A stretch of 64,000 nucleotides of DNA, from the NCBI GenBank assembly GCA_023374025.1, contig SIJG01000046.1, positions 1,003,537 to 1,067,536 of the forward strand. Reading direction: 5' to 3'. The DNA is from Heterodera schachtii (lineage: Eukaryota; Nematoda; Chromadorea; Rhabditida; Heteroderidae). The position numbers were made by a program, and so were the translations under genes. Within the stretch, counting starts at the first letter, position 1; each line of letters starts with the position of its first letter. Below, in pieces: positions 25,014 to 35,190 of this stretch. The notes under the pieces are model-generated. The model was not told where the DNA came from. It was given only the letters and a program-made list of their open reading frames with translations, and did not search any database.

Positions 25014-25654
25014 AAGGGGTTTCATCTTCAAAAACAAAATCTCGGGAACGGCTAAGCGCACCGGGCTGAAATTTTGCACCCAGGGGTAGCTCGAGAAGGC
25101 GCATCTGGGAAAACTATAGAAAAAAATTCTCGATGGCCAACTGAGTCCCACCGGCTGATTTTCCGATTTTGCCTGCAGTTGCGGGTCCATAACTTTTTTT
25201 CTAAAACCTGAACCAAAAAATGTCCGCTGTGAGGGCGCTAAGTTGAAGTGTTTTCTAAAAGTCAAAAAAAATTCCAGGCCTCTACCTATAATAGGGAAGG
25301 CTGTAGGTTTACGGAGAAATTCAGTACCAACTTTGTCCAGTTCAGTACCGGGCGAATAACTCATTAGCGTTTGAACTGACCAAGGGGCTGCCAGCGGGAC
25401 TATTGTAGAGTTTTGAAAGCCCGATTTTTCCAAATTTAAAAATTTCACAAATTTTCAAAATTTCTCGAGCTAGGCCCCCTAGGAAGTTTTGGGGTTTTTG
25501 AATTTTATGATTTTTTAACGATTTTTCCCGGGAAAAAGAAGACCACTTCCAAAACATCGTTTTTCGAGCTCTATCGACTGGTGGGATTTTTAGAAAATTT
25601 TCGATTTTTTTCCGGAAATAGAAAATTTTTTTGGCCTAAGCGGGACATTTGAGT
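25014..25654. repeat. Left unit of the composite repeat locus
   Basis: Markedly GC-richer than its surroundings. It shares the motif order of the next units: GAATAACTCATTAG, TTGTAGAGTTTTGAAAGC, then CTCGAGCTAGGCCCCCTAGG. The same order is seen at 25665-25800 (CCATAACTCGTCAGG, TTGTAGAGCTTTCGAAGC, TTCGAGCTAGGCCCCCTAG) and 28520-28605. The open minus-strand frames here (24993-25448, 25342-25557) are by-products of GC-rich repeat sequence: they are not shared by other copies. Confidence 0.6.
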
Positions 25655-26440
25655 CCCGGGCCCATAACTCGTCAGGGATTGATTTTAGCGAAAAAAAGCA
25701 TTAGGGCATAATTGTAGAGCTTTCGAAGCTGCATCGATGGGTATACTTCATGTTCGGAAATTTTCAAAAAATTTCGAGCTAGGCCCCCTAGAAATTTTCA
25801 AAATTTTTTTTGGGTTGAAAAAGTAAGTGAAAAATATTTTTCTGGGGTAAATTAGGGTGCTGAGCACGAATATGATGTTTATTTTAAGTTTCAGAAATTT
25901 GTGAATTTTTTAAAAATTCTTTTTTATTTCTCTTTTTTTTGGCCTTCGGGATTTTGGCCGAATTTTTGAAAATTCATAACTCAGTTCAGATCGGGTCAAT
26001 TTTAGTATAATAAAGTAATAAAAATAGAGAAAAATAAGGAGAATTTAATGCATTTTATTTGGTGTTTCTATCTGCAAAATAAAAAAAGTTATTCCAGAAA
26101 TTCTAGAAATTTCCGATTTTTCAGAAAAAAATTTATAATTCGGTTCTGAAAAGTAGTTTATACAAATAAAAATAATAGAAAAATCCACAATTTTTTGTTC
26201 TATTTATTAAATTTTATTTCATAGTTTTATCACTTTTTTGAAAAAAGTTATAAAAATAAAAGTGATTTGGTGATTCGGGACCAAAGGGGGGTGCACATGG
26301 TTTTTGAGTTGAACAATTTTTTCTTCTAAAATTCACTTGAAAGCAGTTTTTAGGGGTAATTTAGGCCGCTGAACATGAATATGCAATCAGATTTGTGTTA
26401 TGACATCGTTAAGGCCTTAGAATCCCTGCGTATAGGTGTG
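25655..26440. repeat. Direct repeat L flanking the minisatellites
   Basis: About 750 bases match 28500-29260 in the same orientation. Shared landmarks in order are GAGCTAGGCCCCCTAGAA, TTTTTCTGGGGTAAATTA, AATAAGGAGAATTT, AAAAAGTTATTCCAGAA, GATTCGGGACCAAAGGGGGG, GAATATGCAATCAGATTT and CATCGTTAAGGCC. The two copies part company right after GAATCCCTG, exactly where the 33-base array starts here. Partial copies lie at 37865-38180 and 42405-42650, so this is a dispersed family rather than a simple pair of LTRs. Confidence 0.75.
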
Positions 26441-28038
26441 AATCCCATCCCCATAGACACTCTTATAGGGATGGCGACCATTCCCATAGACACTCTTATA
26501 GGGATGGATACCATCCCCATAGACACTCTTATAGAGATGGATACCATCCCCATAGACACTCTTATAGGGATGGATCCCATTCCCATAGACACTCTTATAT
26601 GGATGGATACCATCCCCATAGAAACTCTTATAGAGATGGATACCATCCCCATAGACACTCTTATAGGGATGGATACCATACCCATAGACACTCTTATAGA
26701 GATGGATACCTTCCCCATAGACACTCTTATAGGGATGGATACCATACCCATAGACACTCTTATAGAGATGGATACCATCCCTATAGACACTCTTATAGGG
26801 ATGGATACCATCCCCATAGAAACTCTTATAGGGATGGCTACCATCCCCATAGACACTCTTATGGGGATGGATACCATCCCCATAGACACTATTATAGGGA
26901 TGGATACCATTCCCATAGACACTCTTATAGGGATGGATACCATCCCCATAGACACTCTTATGGGGATGGATACCATCCCCATAGACACTCTTATAGGGAT
27001 GGATACCATACCCATAGACACTTATAGAGATGGATACCATCCCCATAGACACTCTTATAGGGATGGATACCATCCCCATAAACACTCTTATAGGGATGGA
27101 TACCATCCCCATAGACACTCTTATAGAGATGGATACCATCCCCATAGACACTCTTATAGGGATGGATCCCATTCCCATAGACACTCTTATATGGATGGAT
27201 ACCATCCCCATAGAAACTCTTATAGAGATGGATACCATCCCCATAGACACTCTTATAGGGATGGATACCATACCCATAGACACTCTTATAGAGATGGATA
27301 CCTTCCCCATAGACACTCTTATAGGGATGGATACCATACCCATAGACACTCTTATAGAGATGGATACCATCCCTATAGACACTCTTATAGGGATGGATAC
27401 CATCCCCATAGAAACTCTTATAGGGATGGCTACCATCCCCATAGACACTCTTATGGGGATGGATACCATCCCCATAGACACTATTATAGGGATGGATACC
27501 ATTCCCATAGACACTCTTATAGGGATGGATACCATCCCCATAGACACTCTTATGGGGATGGATACCATCCCCATAGACACTCTTATAGGGATGGATACCA
27601 TACCCATAGACACTTATAGAGATGGATACCATCCCCATAGACACTCTTATAGGGATGGATACCATCCCCATAAACACTCTTATAGGGATGGATACCATCC
27701 CCATAGACACTCTTATAGGGATGGATATCATCCCCATAGACACTCTTATAGGGATGGATACCATCCCCATAGACACTCTTATAGGGATGGATACCATCCC
27801 CATAGACACTCTTATAGGGATGGATACCATCCCCATAGACACTCTCATAGACACTCTTATAGGGATGGATACCATCCCCATAGACACTCTTATAGGGATG
27901 GATACCATCCCCATAGACACTCTTATAGGGATGGATACCATCCCCATAGACACTCTTATAGGGATGGATACCATCCCCATAGACACTCTTATAGGGACGG
28001 ATCCTATCCCCATAAACACTCATGAGGACGGATGCCAC
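26441..28038. repeat. 33-base minisatellite, about 48 units
   Basis: Head-to-tail 33-base units run from the first CCATCCCCATAGACACTC to about 28038. As 33 is eleven codons and few units contain stops, four of the six frames stay open for hundreds of codons. The plus frames read MDTIPIDTLIG and YRDGYHPHRHS; the minus frames read MGMVSIPIRVS and YKSVYGDGIHP. I regard these as consequences of the repeat, not proof of proteins. Each unit contains GGGATGG-ATA-CCATCCC, a 7-base hairpin extendable to 11 bases with one mismatch. A longer period exists: 27030-27621 repeats 26438-27029 at an offset of 592 bases (18 units minus 2), both ending in the same unit that lacks two bases (GACACTTATAG instead of GACACTCTTATAG). 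Units after 27622 are more uniform. Confidence 0.92.
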
Positions 28039-28040
28039 CA

Positions 28041-28493
28041 TACCTCTTCAATCACTGTTGTACCTCTTCTTATCACTGTTGTACCTCTTCTTTTCACTGT
28101 TGTACCTCTTCTAATCACCATTGTACCTCTTCTTATCACTGTTGTACCTCTTCTTTTCACTGTTGTACCTCTTCTTTTCTCTGTTATACCTCTTCAAATC
28201 ACCGTTGTACCTCTTCTAATCACTGTTGTACCTCTTCTTTTCACTGTTGTACCTCTTCTTATCACTGTTTTACCTCTTCTAATCACTGTTGTACCTCTTC
28301 TAATCACCATTGTACCTCTTCTTATCACTGTTGTACCTCTTCTTTTCACTGTTGTACCTCTTCTAATCACCATTGTACCTCTTCTTATCACTGTTGTACC
28401 TCTTCTAATCACCGTTGTACCTGTTCTAATCACCGTTGTACCTCTTCTAATCGCTGTTCTACCTCTTCTAATAATGTTGTACCTATTTTAATC
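28041..28493. repeat. 21-base minisatellite, about 21 units
   Basis: Units of 21 bases built on GTTGTACCTCTTCT plus a variable AATCAC/TATCAC/TTTCAC part. As 21 is seven codons, plus frames (PLLITVV and SSNHCCT) and a minus frame (RRGTTVI) are open across the array. Variant types recur in short order (TATCAC, TTTCAC, AATCACCATT), hinting at multi-unit duplication. It abuts the 33-base array and is followed by direct repeat R. Confidence 0.92.
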
Positions 28494-28499
28494 TTTTAT

Positions 28500-29260
28500 T
28501 GAAAAAATACCTTAGATCAAAATTGTAGAGCTTTTAAAGCTCTATCTAATGGTGTGTCATATGCCGGTAAATTTTCAAAAATTTTCGAGCTAGGCCCCCT
28601 AGAATTTTACAAAAATTTTTTTTTGGGCCAAAAGGGGGGTGAAAAATATTTTTCTGGGGTAAATTATGGTGCTGTGCACGAATGTGACCTTTGTTTTCCG
28701 TTTTGGAAATTTTAGAATTTTTTAAAAATTCTTTATTTTTTGGGAAATTTTTAGCCCTAAGGATTTTGGGTTAAATTTTGAAAATTCATTACTCAGTGAA
28801 GGTTTGGTCAATTTAAGTGAATTAAAGCTTTAAAAATAGAGAAAAATAAGGAGAATTTTATGGGATCTATTTGGGATTTCTATCTTCTAAAGAAAAAAAG
28901 TTATTCCAGAATTTCTGGAAATTTTCGATTTTTCAGAAAAAAATTTGTAACTGCCTTCTGAAAAGATATTTGGCAAAAGTAAAATACTACAAAAATCCGC
29001 AATTTTTTGCTCTATAAGATAAATTTTATTTCATATTTTTATCTCTTTCTTACAAATTGCTATAAAAATAAAAGTGATTTTGAGATTCGGGACCAAAGGG
29101 GGGTGGGTGCACATGATTTTTGAGTGGAAAAATTTTTTTCACAAAAATCTTGCAAAATATGTCTTTAGGGGTATTTTAAGACGCTGATCACGAATATGCA
29201 ATCAGATTTTAATTTTGACATCGTTAAGGCCTCAGAATCCCTGTGTGATTGGGGATTCTG
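28500..29260. repeat. Direct repeat R flanking the minisatellites
   Basis: Second copy of the 25655-26440 repeat, same orientation, about 2.8 kb away. It carries extra bases at GGGGGGTGGGTGCACATG, where copy L has GGGGGGTGCACATG. After the shared GAATCCCTG it continues as TGTGATTGGGGATTCTGGG instead of entering the 33-base array, so this copy shows what that junction may look like without the array. Confidence 0.75.
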
Positions 29261-29275
29261 GGACATGTTCTGAGA

Positions 29276-29291
29276 GGGGGGGGGGGGGGGG
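29276..29291 (+). repeat. Run of 16 G
   Basis: An unbroken run of 16 G in a genome of this composition, followed by CAGGTTCGAACCCGGACGG. Four or more GGG blocks could form a G-quadruplex on the plus strand. The run may also be an assembly or polymerase-slippage artefact in exact length. Confidence 0.9.
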
Positions 29292-29309
29292 CAGGTTCGA
29301 ACCCGGACG

Positions 29310-29685
29310 GTGTACATTAATTTTCTATGCATTTTTTGGGTTCTTTTTTAATGCTTTTAATTAATTTAATTATTTTTTGTTTTATTAATTAATAATTAAT
29401 ATTAAAAAATTTTTTAAATTTAATTTAATTTTTTGATTAATTATTTTTTAAATTAATTGATTTTTTTTAATTAAAGAATTTATTTGTTTTTTTTTATTAT
29501 AATTTGTCAAAAATGAATTTCAATTTAAATAAAAATCAATCATTGTACATTGCAAAGTTACTTTTTAATTAATAAAAGAAGGAATTATTTTATAATTTTT
29601 AAAAATTATTAACATATTCAATTTTAATTATATTTTTTATAAACCATTTCCTTATTTATTTAATTTTGAAATCATGATTTACCAT
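29310..29685. other. A+T-rich spacer between repeat R and the second 21-base array
   Basis: Simple TTAATT-type sequence; nothing recognised. Confidence 0.6.
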
Positions 29686-29890
29686 TTTAACCATTGTTGT
29701 ACCATTCCAAAATTTTTGTACCTCCTAATAACTGTTGTACCTATTACCGTGGTTGTACCTCTTTTCCCGTGGTTGTACCTCTTCTCATCACTGTTGTACC
29801 TCTTCTCATCACTGTTGTACCTCTTCTAATCACTGTTGTACCTCTTCTGATCACTTTTGTACCTCAACAACCCGTGGTTGTACCTCGGCC
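29686..29890. repeat. Second, degenerate 21-base array
   Basis: About nine units related to the 28041-28493 array (TTGTACCTCTTCTCATCACT and variants such as CCGTGGTTGTACCTC), more diverged at both ends. It lies 1.2 kb from the first array, beyond direct repeat R, and runs straight into the GC-hairpin array. Confidence 0.85.
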
Positions 29891-29900
29891 ACAAAATAGA

Positions 29901-30256
29901 GACGGGCGCGAAGCGCCCGTCTGAGCTCAACTCAATTTAAAAAACGGCCGCGAAGCGGCCGAAAAGCACAACAAAATTTAATAACGGGCGAGGAGCGCCC
30001 GTCTGATCTCAACAAAATTAAAAAACGGGCGCGAAGCGCCCGTTCAAGGCCGCGAAGCGGCCTAAAAATCACGAAATTTAAAAAACGGCCGCGAAGCGGC
30101 CGAAAAGCACAACAGAAATTTGAAACGGGCTCAAAGCGCCCGTTCGAGGCCGCGAAGCGGCCTAAAAATCGCTGTTAATTTTTTTAAAATTCAAAATCTC
30201 TTCACTTAAATCGCTTTAAAGCCTAGGTAGCGAAGCTCAAGAAGCGCGAAGCGCTT
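29901..30256. repeat. Array of ten GC-rich hairpins with GCGAAGC apex
   Basis: Perfect or near-perfect palindromes with a GAA loop lie at 29901-29921 and 30024-30044 (9-base stems around GGGCGCGAAGCGCCC), at 29945-29961 and 30086-30102 (CGGCCGC-GAA-GCGGCCG), at 30047-30063 and 30147-30163 (AGGCCGC-GAA-GCGGCCT), and at 30242-30256 (AAGCGC-GAA-GCGCTT). Variants with altered loops are at 29984-30002 and 30124-30144, and a minimal AGC-GAA-GCT is at 30229-30237. Hairpins at 30024/30047 recur at 30124/30147, a 100-base period. The variants keep the outer stem, so the palindrome rather than a protein seems to be what is repeated. d(GCGAAGC) is known as an unusually stable DNA mini-hairpin. Function unknown. 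Confidence 0.9.
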
Positions 30257-30297
30257 TATCCCAAGCCCAGATCCGACGGTTCACGCACCCGCTAGTT
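30252..30297 (+). repeat. Possible transposon 3' terminus (CTAG-T)
   Basis: GCTTTATCCC, CCGACGGTTCACGCACCCG, then CTAGTT and an abrupt return to plain A+T DNA at 30296. A GC-rich palindrome (30242-30256) some 40 bases before a CTAG followed by T is reminiscent of Helitron 3' ends, which finish in CTRR and insert before T. The degenerate relatives at 10983-11014 and 15889-15918 support a repeated end. No Rep/helicase frame is present, so at most a non-autonomous copy. Confidence 0.35.
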
Positions 30298-33200
30298 AAT
30301 CATATAAAAATTCTTCATTTATAATTAAAATATATTTATCACTTCACTTAATCAATATATCTTTATGTATAATTAAACATCTTTTTGATTGTCTAATAGT
30401 TACTTACTTATAATCGCTATAAAAATTAATAATTTACAGCTATTAAAAATTTACAATTAATTAAATAATTCGCTCTGATAAATTTTTATAAACTAACAAA
30501 TAAGTGAAACGAATGTGTCAAGAGAGGAAAACACATTAGAGAACGCTGCCTAAGATAAAATGTATAGGATTTTATAAACATATAAATATACAGAAAAGAT
30601 CAAAAAATTTATTTAATAAAATCAATGGCAAAAATTTAATTCATTTAATAATTTCTGTTTTATTAAATTAATAAAAGAATGTTTTTTCATAAAACAATAA
30701 TAAATTTTTACACAGATATTCAAGAGTAATTCATCTTACAAAAAGTTATTTAATTATTAATTTGAATAAATTATACTATTTAAATTAAATTCTTTACTGA
30801 AATTGTTAATAATTTCTTTAATTCAGATAATCAAATCTAAAGTACTGGTTTTATGGTTACTTGATATTGTCATAAAATATTTTTATTGTTTATCCAATGT
30901 GACAATCCACTATAATTTTTGCAAATCCCATATTATTTATTTAGCACAAAATTTAAGAAAATGCATTGAATATCATTAAAAGCGATAAATAACAATAAAT
31001 GTTTCAAGCTCATACAAAATTCTATTTTAAATAAATTAATAATAACATCACCGAATTACTATGAACCAACAAATTTTATTTTTCAAAAAATTGCAAATTC
31101 TATTTTATAAATAAAGTCAGTAATACTTAAAGCACTAATTGAATTTAAATAATTTTTTATTTTTTTTAAATATAAAGAAACGAAAAATAATAATAAATAA
31201 ATTGTATCTGCATTAAATAATGAAAAAAGTTTAAAAATGTTAATTAAATATTAATTGCAATTGTATAAATGAAAAGCATATTCGAAGCACATCACGCACG
31301 ATATTTGGCATTTAAAATTTATATATTAACTTCAAATTTAAAAATAGCGATGTCATAAAAATTTTTATAAGAATATTTAACCAAATATTTATATTAATCA
31401 ATTGAACTTATTATTTTTTATAATTTATTTATATTATTCATATAAGTTTTAGGTTAAACAATTTTAAAAATTGATATCAATTGTTATGAGAAATAATTTT
31501 AAAGTAAATTTAATTTTATTTCAATTCGAAGGGCATTATTTTAGTATAATTATAAACCAATTCAATTCTCAAGTTCATGAACTTGAAAAAATAGCATATA
31601 GAGAATAATTTTAAAATAAAGCTTAATTAAATAAAAGTAACATTTGACATGTTATTAATATAAATTTCTCATGGTATATCGTTTGCCTCTTTTCAGATCC
31701 TGTTGACATTTTCTTTTTACAAATTGCAAATATTTTAAAGTAATAGATTGCTGATAATTTTATTCATTAATAATTTTACAGTAAAATTATATTTAATTTC
31801 TTTGTGTATTATTTTAATTCGTTAAAATTAATACATGTATTCTGATAAAGAATTAAATTCCTTACTTTTAAAAAAGATATTTGTTAATATCTACTTTTGG
31901 AATTTTTTTTATGATTAATAAGAATAAATTAGGGGTCTTTAAAAGATTTTATTAATTAGTTTCATTATTTTTTTGAACTTATGAAAATACTTATTTTCAA
32001 AACAATATTTTAATTAAAATTTGCGCTTTTCTCATGGTTTTATGCAAAGTTTTTTCGACTTGCTTTGCATTCAAATTTAATATATATTTAATTGTCAGTT
32101 TTAATTTAATTTTGTAATAATCGTTAAGTTAAGGGTTTTGGTTTTTAATTAATTTTTTAATAATGATTGTTTAATTATTTTATTAATTTTATGACATGAA
32201 GTGTAAAAAAATATATGATTTGACTTAATGCAAATTATACTTTTGTTTTTATTCACGCACTTCATGCCAGCAACTTTTTGAAATGAAGGCGAAATTCTTT
32301 TAATGAAAAAATAGGTTTAGTTTTAAATTAGCAAAGTGATTTTAATTCTAAATTATATTTTACCTCTTTGCATTTAAAAAAAAATATTTATTCTAGTTTC
32401 AGAATGGTTTATCAAAATTTATCTCCGTATTTTCAGTTGTAAATATTAATTTTTCTCAATTATCTTACTAATTGTTATATAAAACTCACTGCGGTTTTTC
32501 TTTTATATATTTAAGCACATTTAATCAAAATCAAGTATTTTAGAATTATCTTTGTTTATCATATTTTTATTTTATTTTTTTTTTATTCAAAAATTAAATG
32601 AGTTTTTCGAATTGCGAAATTTATTTAGTATCTTATTAATGTGTTTGCAAGTTAGGGTAACAAAACTTCATTTTAAATTATCTTTAACATCACATTTTAA
32701 AAAGGTTTATTTTTTTTATGAAACGTTTCATTTTATTTGATATTTATATGTTCTTTAATAATCTTTAGAAATTACAAAAATTGCCAAATTATTCAATAAA
32801 ATTAAATTTATTAAAAATGAAAAATCTAATGATTAAACATAAATAAAATAATCAATGTCAAGTTTTTATTCAAAAATATGAATGCATTAAAATTTTAAAA
32901 ATATCCATAACAATTTGATACTTCATTAATTAGGAATATCATTTTAAAATTCATTTATCGATTACGAAAAAAATTTTCTTACGAAATTTTGTTTTTTAAA
33001 TAAATAAAATTTTATTGATTTTCAAGAGCTCAAAAAGTTAAACAAAATTATTTAAGTAATGCTCTTTAATTATAATAAAATCAAAATTAAATTATTATTT
33101 AATAATGCCAAAAAAAAATAGAATTCATAAAAATTAATTGAATAATAATACTAGTTATTTAAAATTAAATTCATGTATAGTTTAGCAAAAAAATACGAAA

Positions 33201-33779
33201 ATTTAAAATGTCAAGCATCATTTATAAATTGGATTATTGAATTGAAAAGAAATTTAAATGCACAAGAAAAATATAAATATAATTATCTTTTTTTAGATAC
33301 GAAATTAGATTATATATTTTTTATTTTCTAATAAAATAATTAAAATCTAAATAATTTTATTTATTTTTATTTCTTAATTGTTTCTAAATATGTATATAAA
33401 TGATTTATTAATGCATTTTTGTAATATGGATTTATGAAATAAAATGTAATTAACTTATTTTAATGTTGTTTAAATTTTTTCTTTATATTTGAATTAATAT
33501 TCCTTAAAAAACTATCTTAAATAATTAAATTTAAAAAATAAAACATAATTCGCAAAATAGCACAGAATCAAAGAAAAGGAAATAATAAAGAAAATTAATT
33601 TCAAGGCCGACAAAAACTGTAAATTATATTAAGAAAAAAAGTTCTATTCATTAAAAGATTAAATACTATTAATAACAATAAATATGAAAAAAAATTACTA
33701 TAAAAATAATTTTTTTGCCGCTTTTTTTATTTAACAACATAGCTTTAAATATTTTTTTACCATTTAATCAATTAATGTC
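30298..33779. other. Long A+T-rich stretch
   Basis: No gene recognised. 32400-32580 is a diverged copy of 8560-8740. The frame 32552-32740 is Phe/Leu-rich noise. GCACATCACGCACGATA near 31288 resembles GCACATCACGGCCCGATAA near 39828, a possible tiny repeat. Confidence 0.5.
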
Positions 33780-34030
33780 ATTTTTGTATTTCGCCTCCTA
33801 TTATCATTTTTAACAAATTTAAGGAAATTAGGAAATTGTACTGCATCGGGATCAAAAATCAGATTTTTAAGAACTTTTTCGCAGCAGTTTTTTTTTGTGA
33901 TTTTAACTAATTTATAAAAAAATAATGGGTTCTTGGGTCGGTCGGTGCCGATAGGCATCGAAGGAAAAATATGTAGACAACTATTTTTATTCTGATTTTT
34001 TGGACAAAATTATCAGTGCATTTTCTGTAA
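33780..34030 (+). repeat. Dispersed repeat family A, copy 2
   Basis: TTTCGCCTCCTATTATCAT, ATCGGGATCAAAAATC, then GGTCGGTGCCGATAGGCATC and GAAGGAAAAATATGTAGAC. The right part (33940-34020) is matched in reverse at 44520-44600. The minus-strand frame 33764-33958 lies wholly inside the repeat and is not supported as a gene. Confidence 0.55.
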
Positions 34031-34641
34031 AAAATCTTTGTTAAAGCAAACAAAAAAAAACTTGCTATTTTTTAATTGTTCAAAACTAAAATTCTTAGTT
34101 TTTATCTCAAAACTCTAAAATATGTACAAGTGAAATTTTGTATATTATTTTGGGCATTTAAAAAAAATTTACTTTAAAAACCTCAAAATTGTTAAATATA
34201 TACGAAAAAGTGTAAAAGTCTAAAACATGCAGAAAAATATGTAATAATTAATAATCAGAAAACCAAAAAAAAATGTAAAAAAAAAAATCCGAGCTTTTGT
34301 TCGGAAACGCTAAAAAATAAATTGATATTTTAATTAAATTTGATTAATAATTTTTTGAAATTTTTTTATCAGACCCCTCCAAATTAAGGGGATAAACTTA
34401 ATTTAAAAGTTCATTTCTAATTTTTTACAAACTTAAAAATAAAGTTATTATTAAACTTTTCAAACCTAACAATTCGATCGGATTATAAAAAAAAGTATTA
34501 ATTAATTTATTTTGATTTTGCTTTTTAAATTAAAAAAATTTGTCAAATTGAGAAAGTAAATGATTAAATGAAAAATTGGCAATTAGACTGCCTTTTAAAC
34601 AGAGTAAAATTTGATTTGAAAATGATGAATGATGATCATCA

Positions 34642-34905
34642 GCAGGATTATCCAAATCAATTTTTTATTTTTATAATTTGTTTATGATTATGTAAAATAT
34701 GATGCAATATTTAAAAATTTAGTTGACTAGCATAGGATTATCTCAATCTATTTTTTAATTAATTGAATTTGTATATTATATTAAATTATTATGATTTTTT
34801 TAAAATATTGAATAATACCAGTAGGATTATCAAATCAATTTTTTACATTATATAATTTGTTTATTATTATTATTAGATGCTGCAATTTTAAAATGGTAGA
34901 TGCCT
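34642..34905 (+). repeat. Three diverged ~90-base tandem units
   Basis: TAGGATTATC followed by an A/T-rich tail containing TCAATTTTTTA and TAATTTGTTTAT starts at 34644, 34734 and 34823 (periods 90 and 89). Units differ at many positions, so this is an old array. Confidence 0.6.
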
Positions 34906-35190
34906 ATCGGCTAATGGGTAATGGCCGTCGCAAAATTCGCCGTCAAAAAAACATTTAAATAAAGAAATCGCTATTTTGTTCAAAATTCAATCTATAACAA
35001 ATCACATCAAATCCTTAAAATTTAACATTCAGCGCATACCGGCACTTAGAGTTAATTAAATTAGATTATACAAAGGTATTTAAATTCGAGCAATTGAGTC
35101 AAGCCTTTGTTCATTTTTCAATGTTCATTTATCTGAAAACAGAGTAAGTGATTCTCGCCCTTCTGCTGATGATTATTTTTATTTTTACGA
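34906..35190. other. GC-richer island after the 90-base array
   Basis: Starts with ATGCCTATCGGC, the reverse of the GCCGATAGGCAT block of family A, then TAATGGCCGTCGCAAAATTC and later CATACCGGCACTTAGAG and GATTCTCGCCCTTCTGC. No frame survives. Probably a mixture of old repeat fragments. Confidence 0.3.

Noticed and set aside
24993..25557. Two overlapping minus-strand frames of 151 and 71 codons
   Set aside because: They lie in the dispersed repeat, overlap each other, and the frame is not kept in the related units at 25.7 and 28.5 kb.
26375..28041. Long overlapping open frames (up to 414 codons) on both strands
   Set aside because: They are created by a 33-base tandem repeat without stops. 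Four frames are open at once and none shows independent start, splice or codon evidence.
26441..28493. CRISPR array
   Set aside because: Units are contiguous with no unique spacers, there are no cas genes, and the genome context is eukaryotic.
28032..28502. Open frames of 156 and 289 codons through the 21-base array
   Set aside because: Same reason: the period is a multiple of three and the consensus lacks stops, so several frames are open together.
25655..29260. LTR retrotransposon with the direct repeats as LTRs
   Set aside because: The interior holds only minisatellites. No TG...CA ends, primer-binding site or polyprotein is seen, and partial solo copies are truncated at varied points.
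29292..29310. tRNA gene (GGTTCGAACCC resembles a T-loop/B box)
   Set aside because: The flanks do not form a T stem, no anticodon or acceptor stem can be drawn, and a G16 run sits where the anticodon arm would be.
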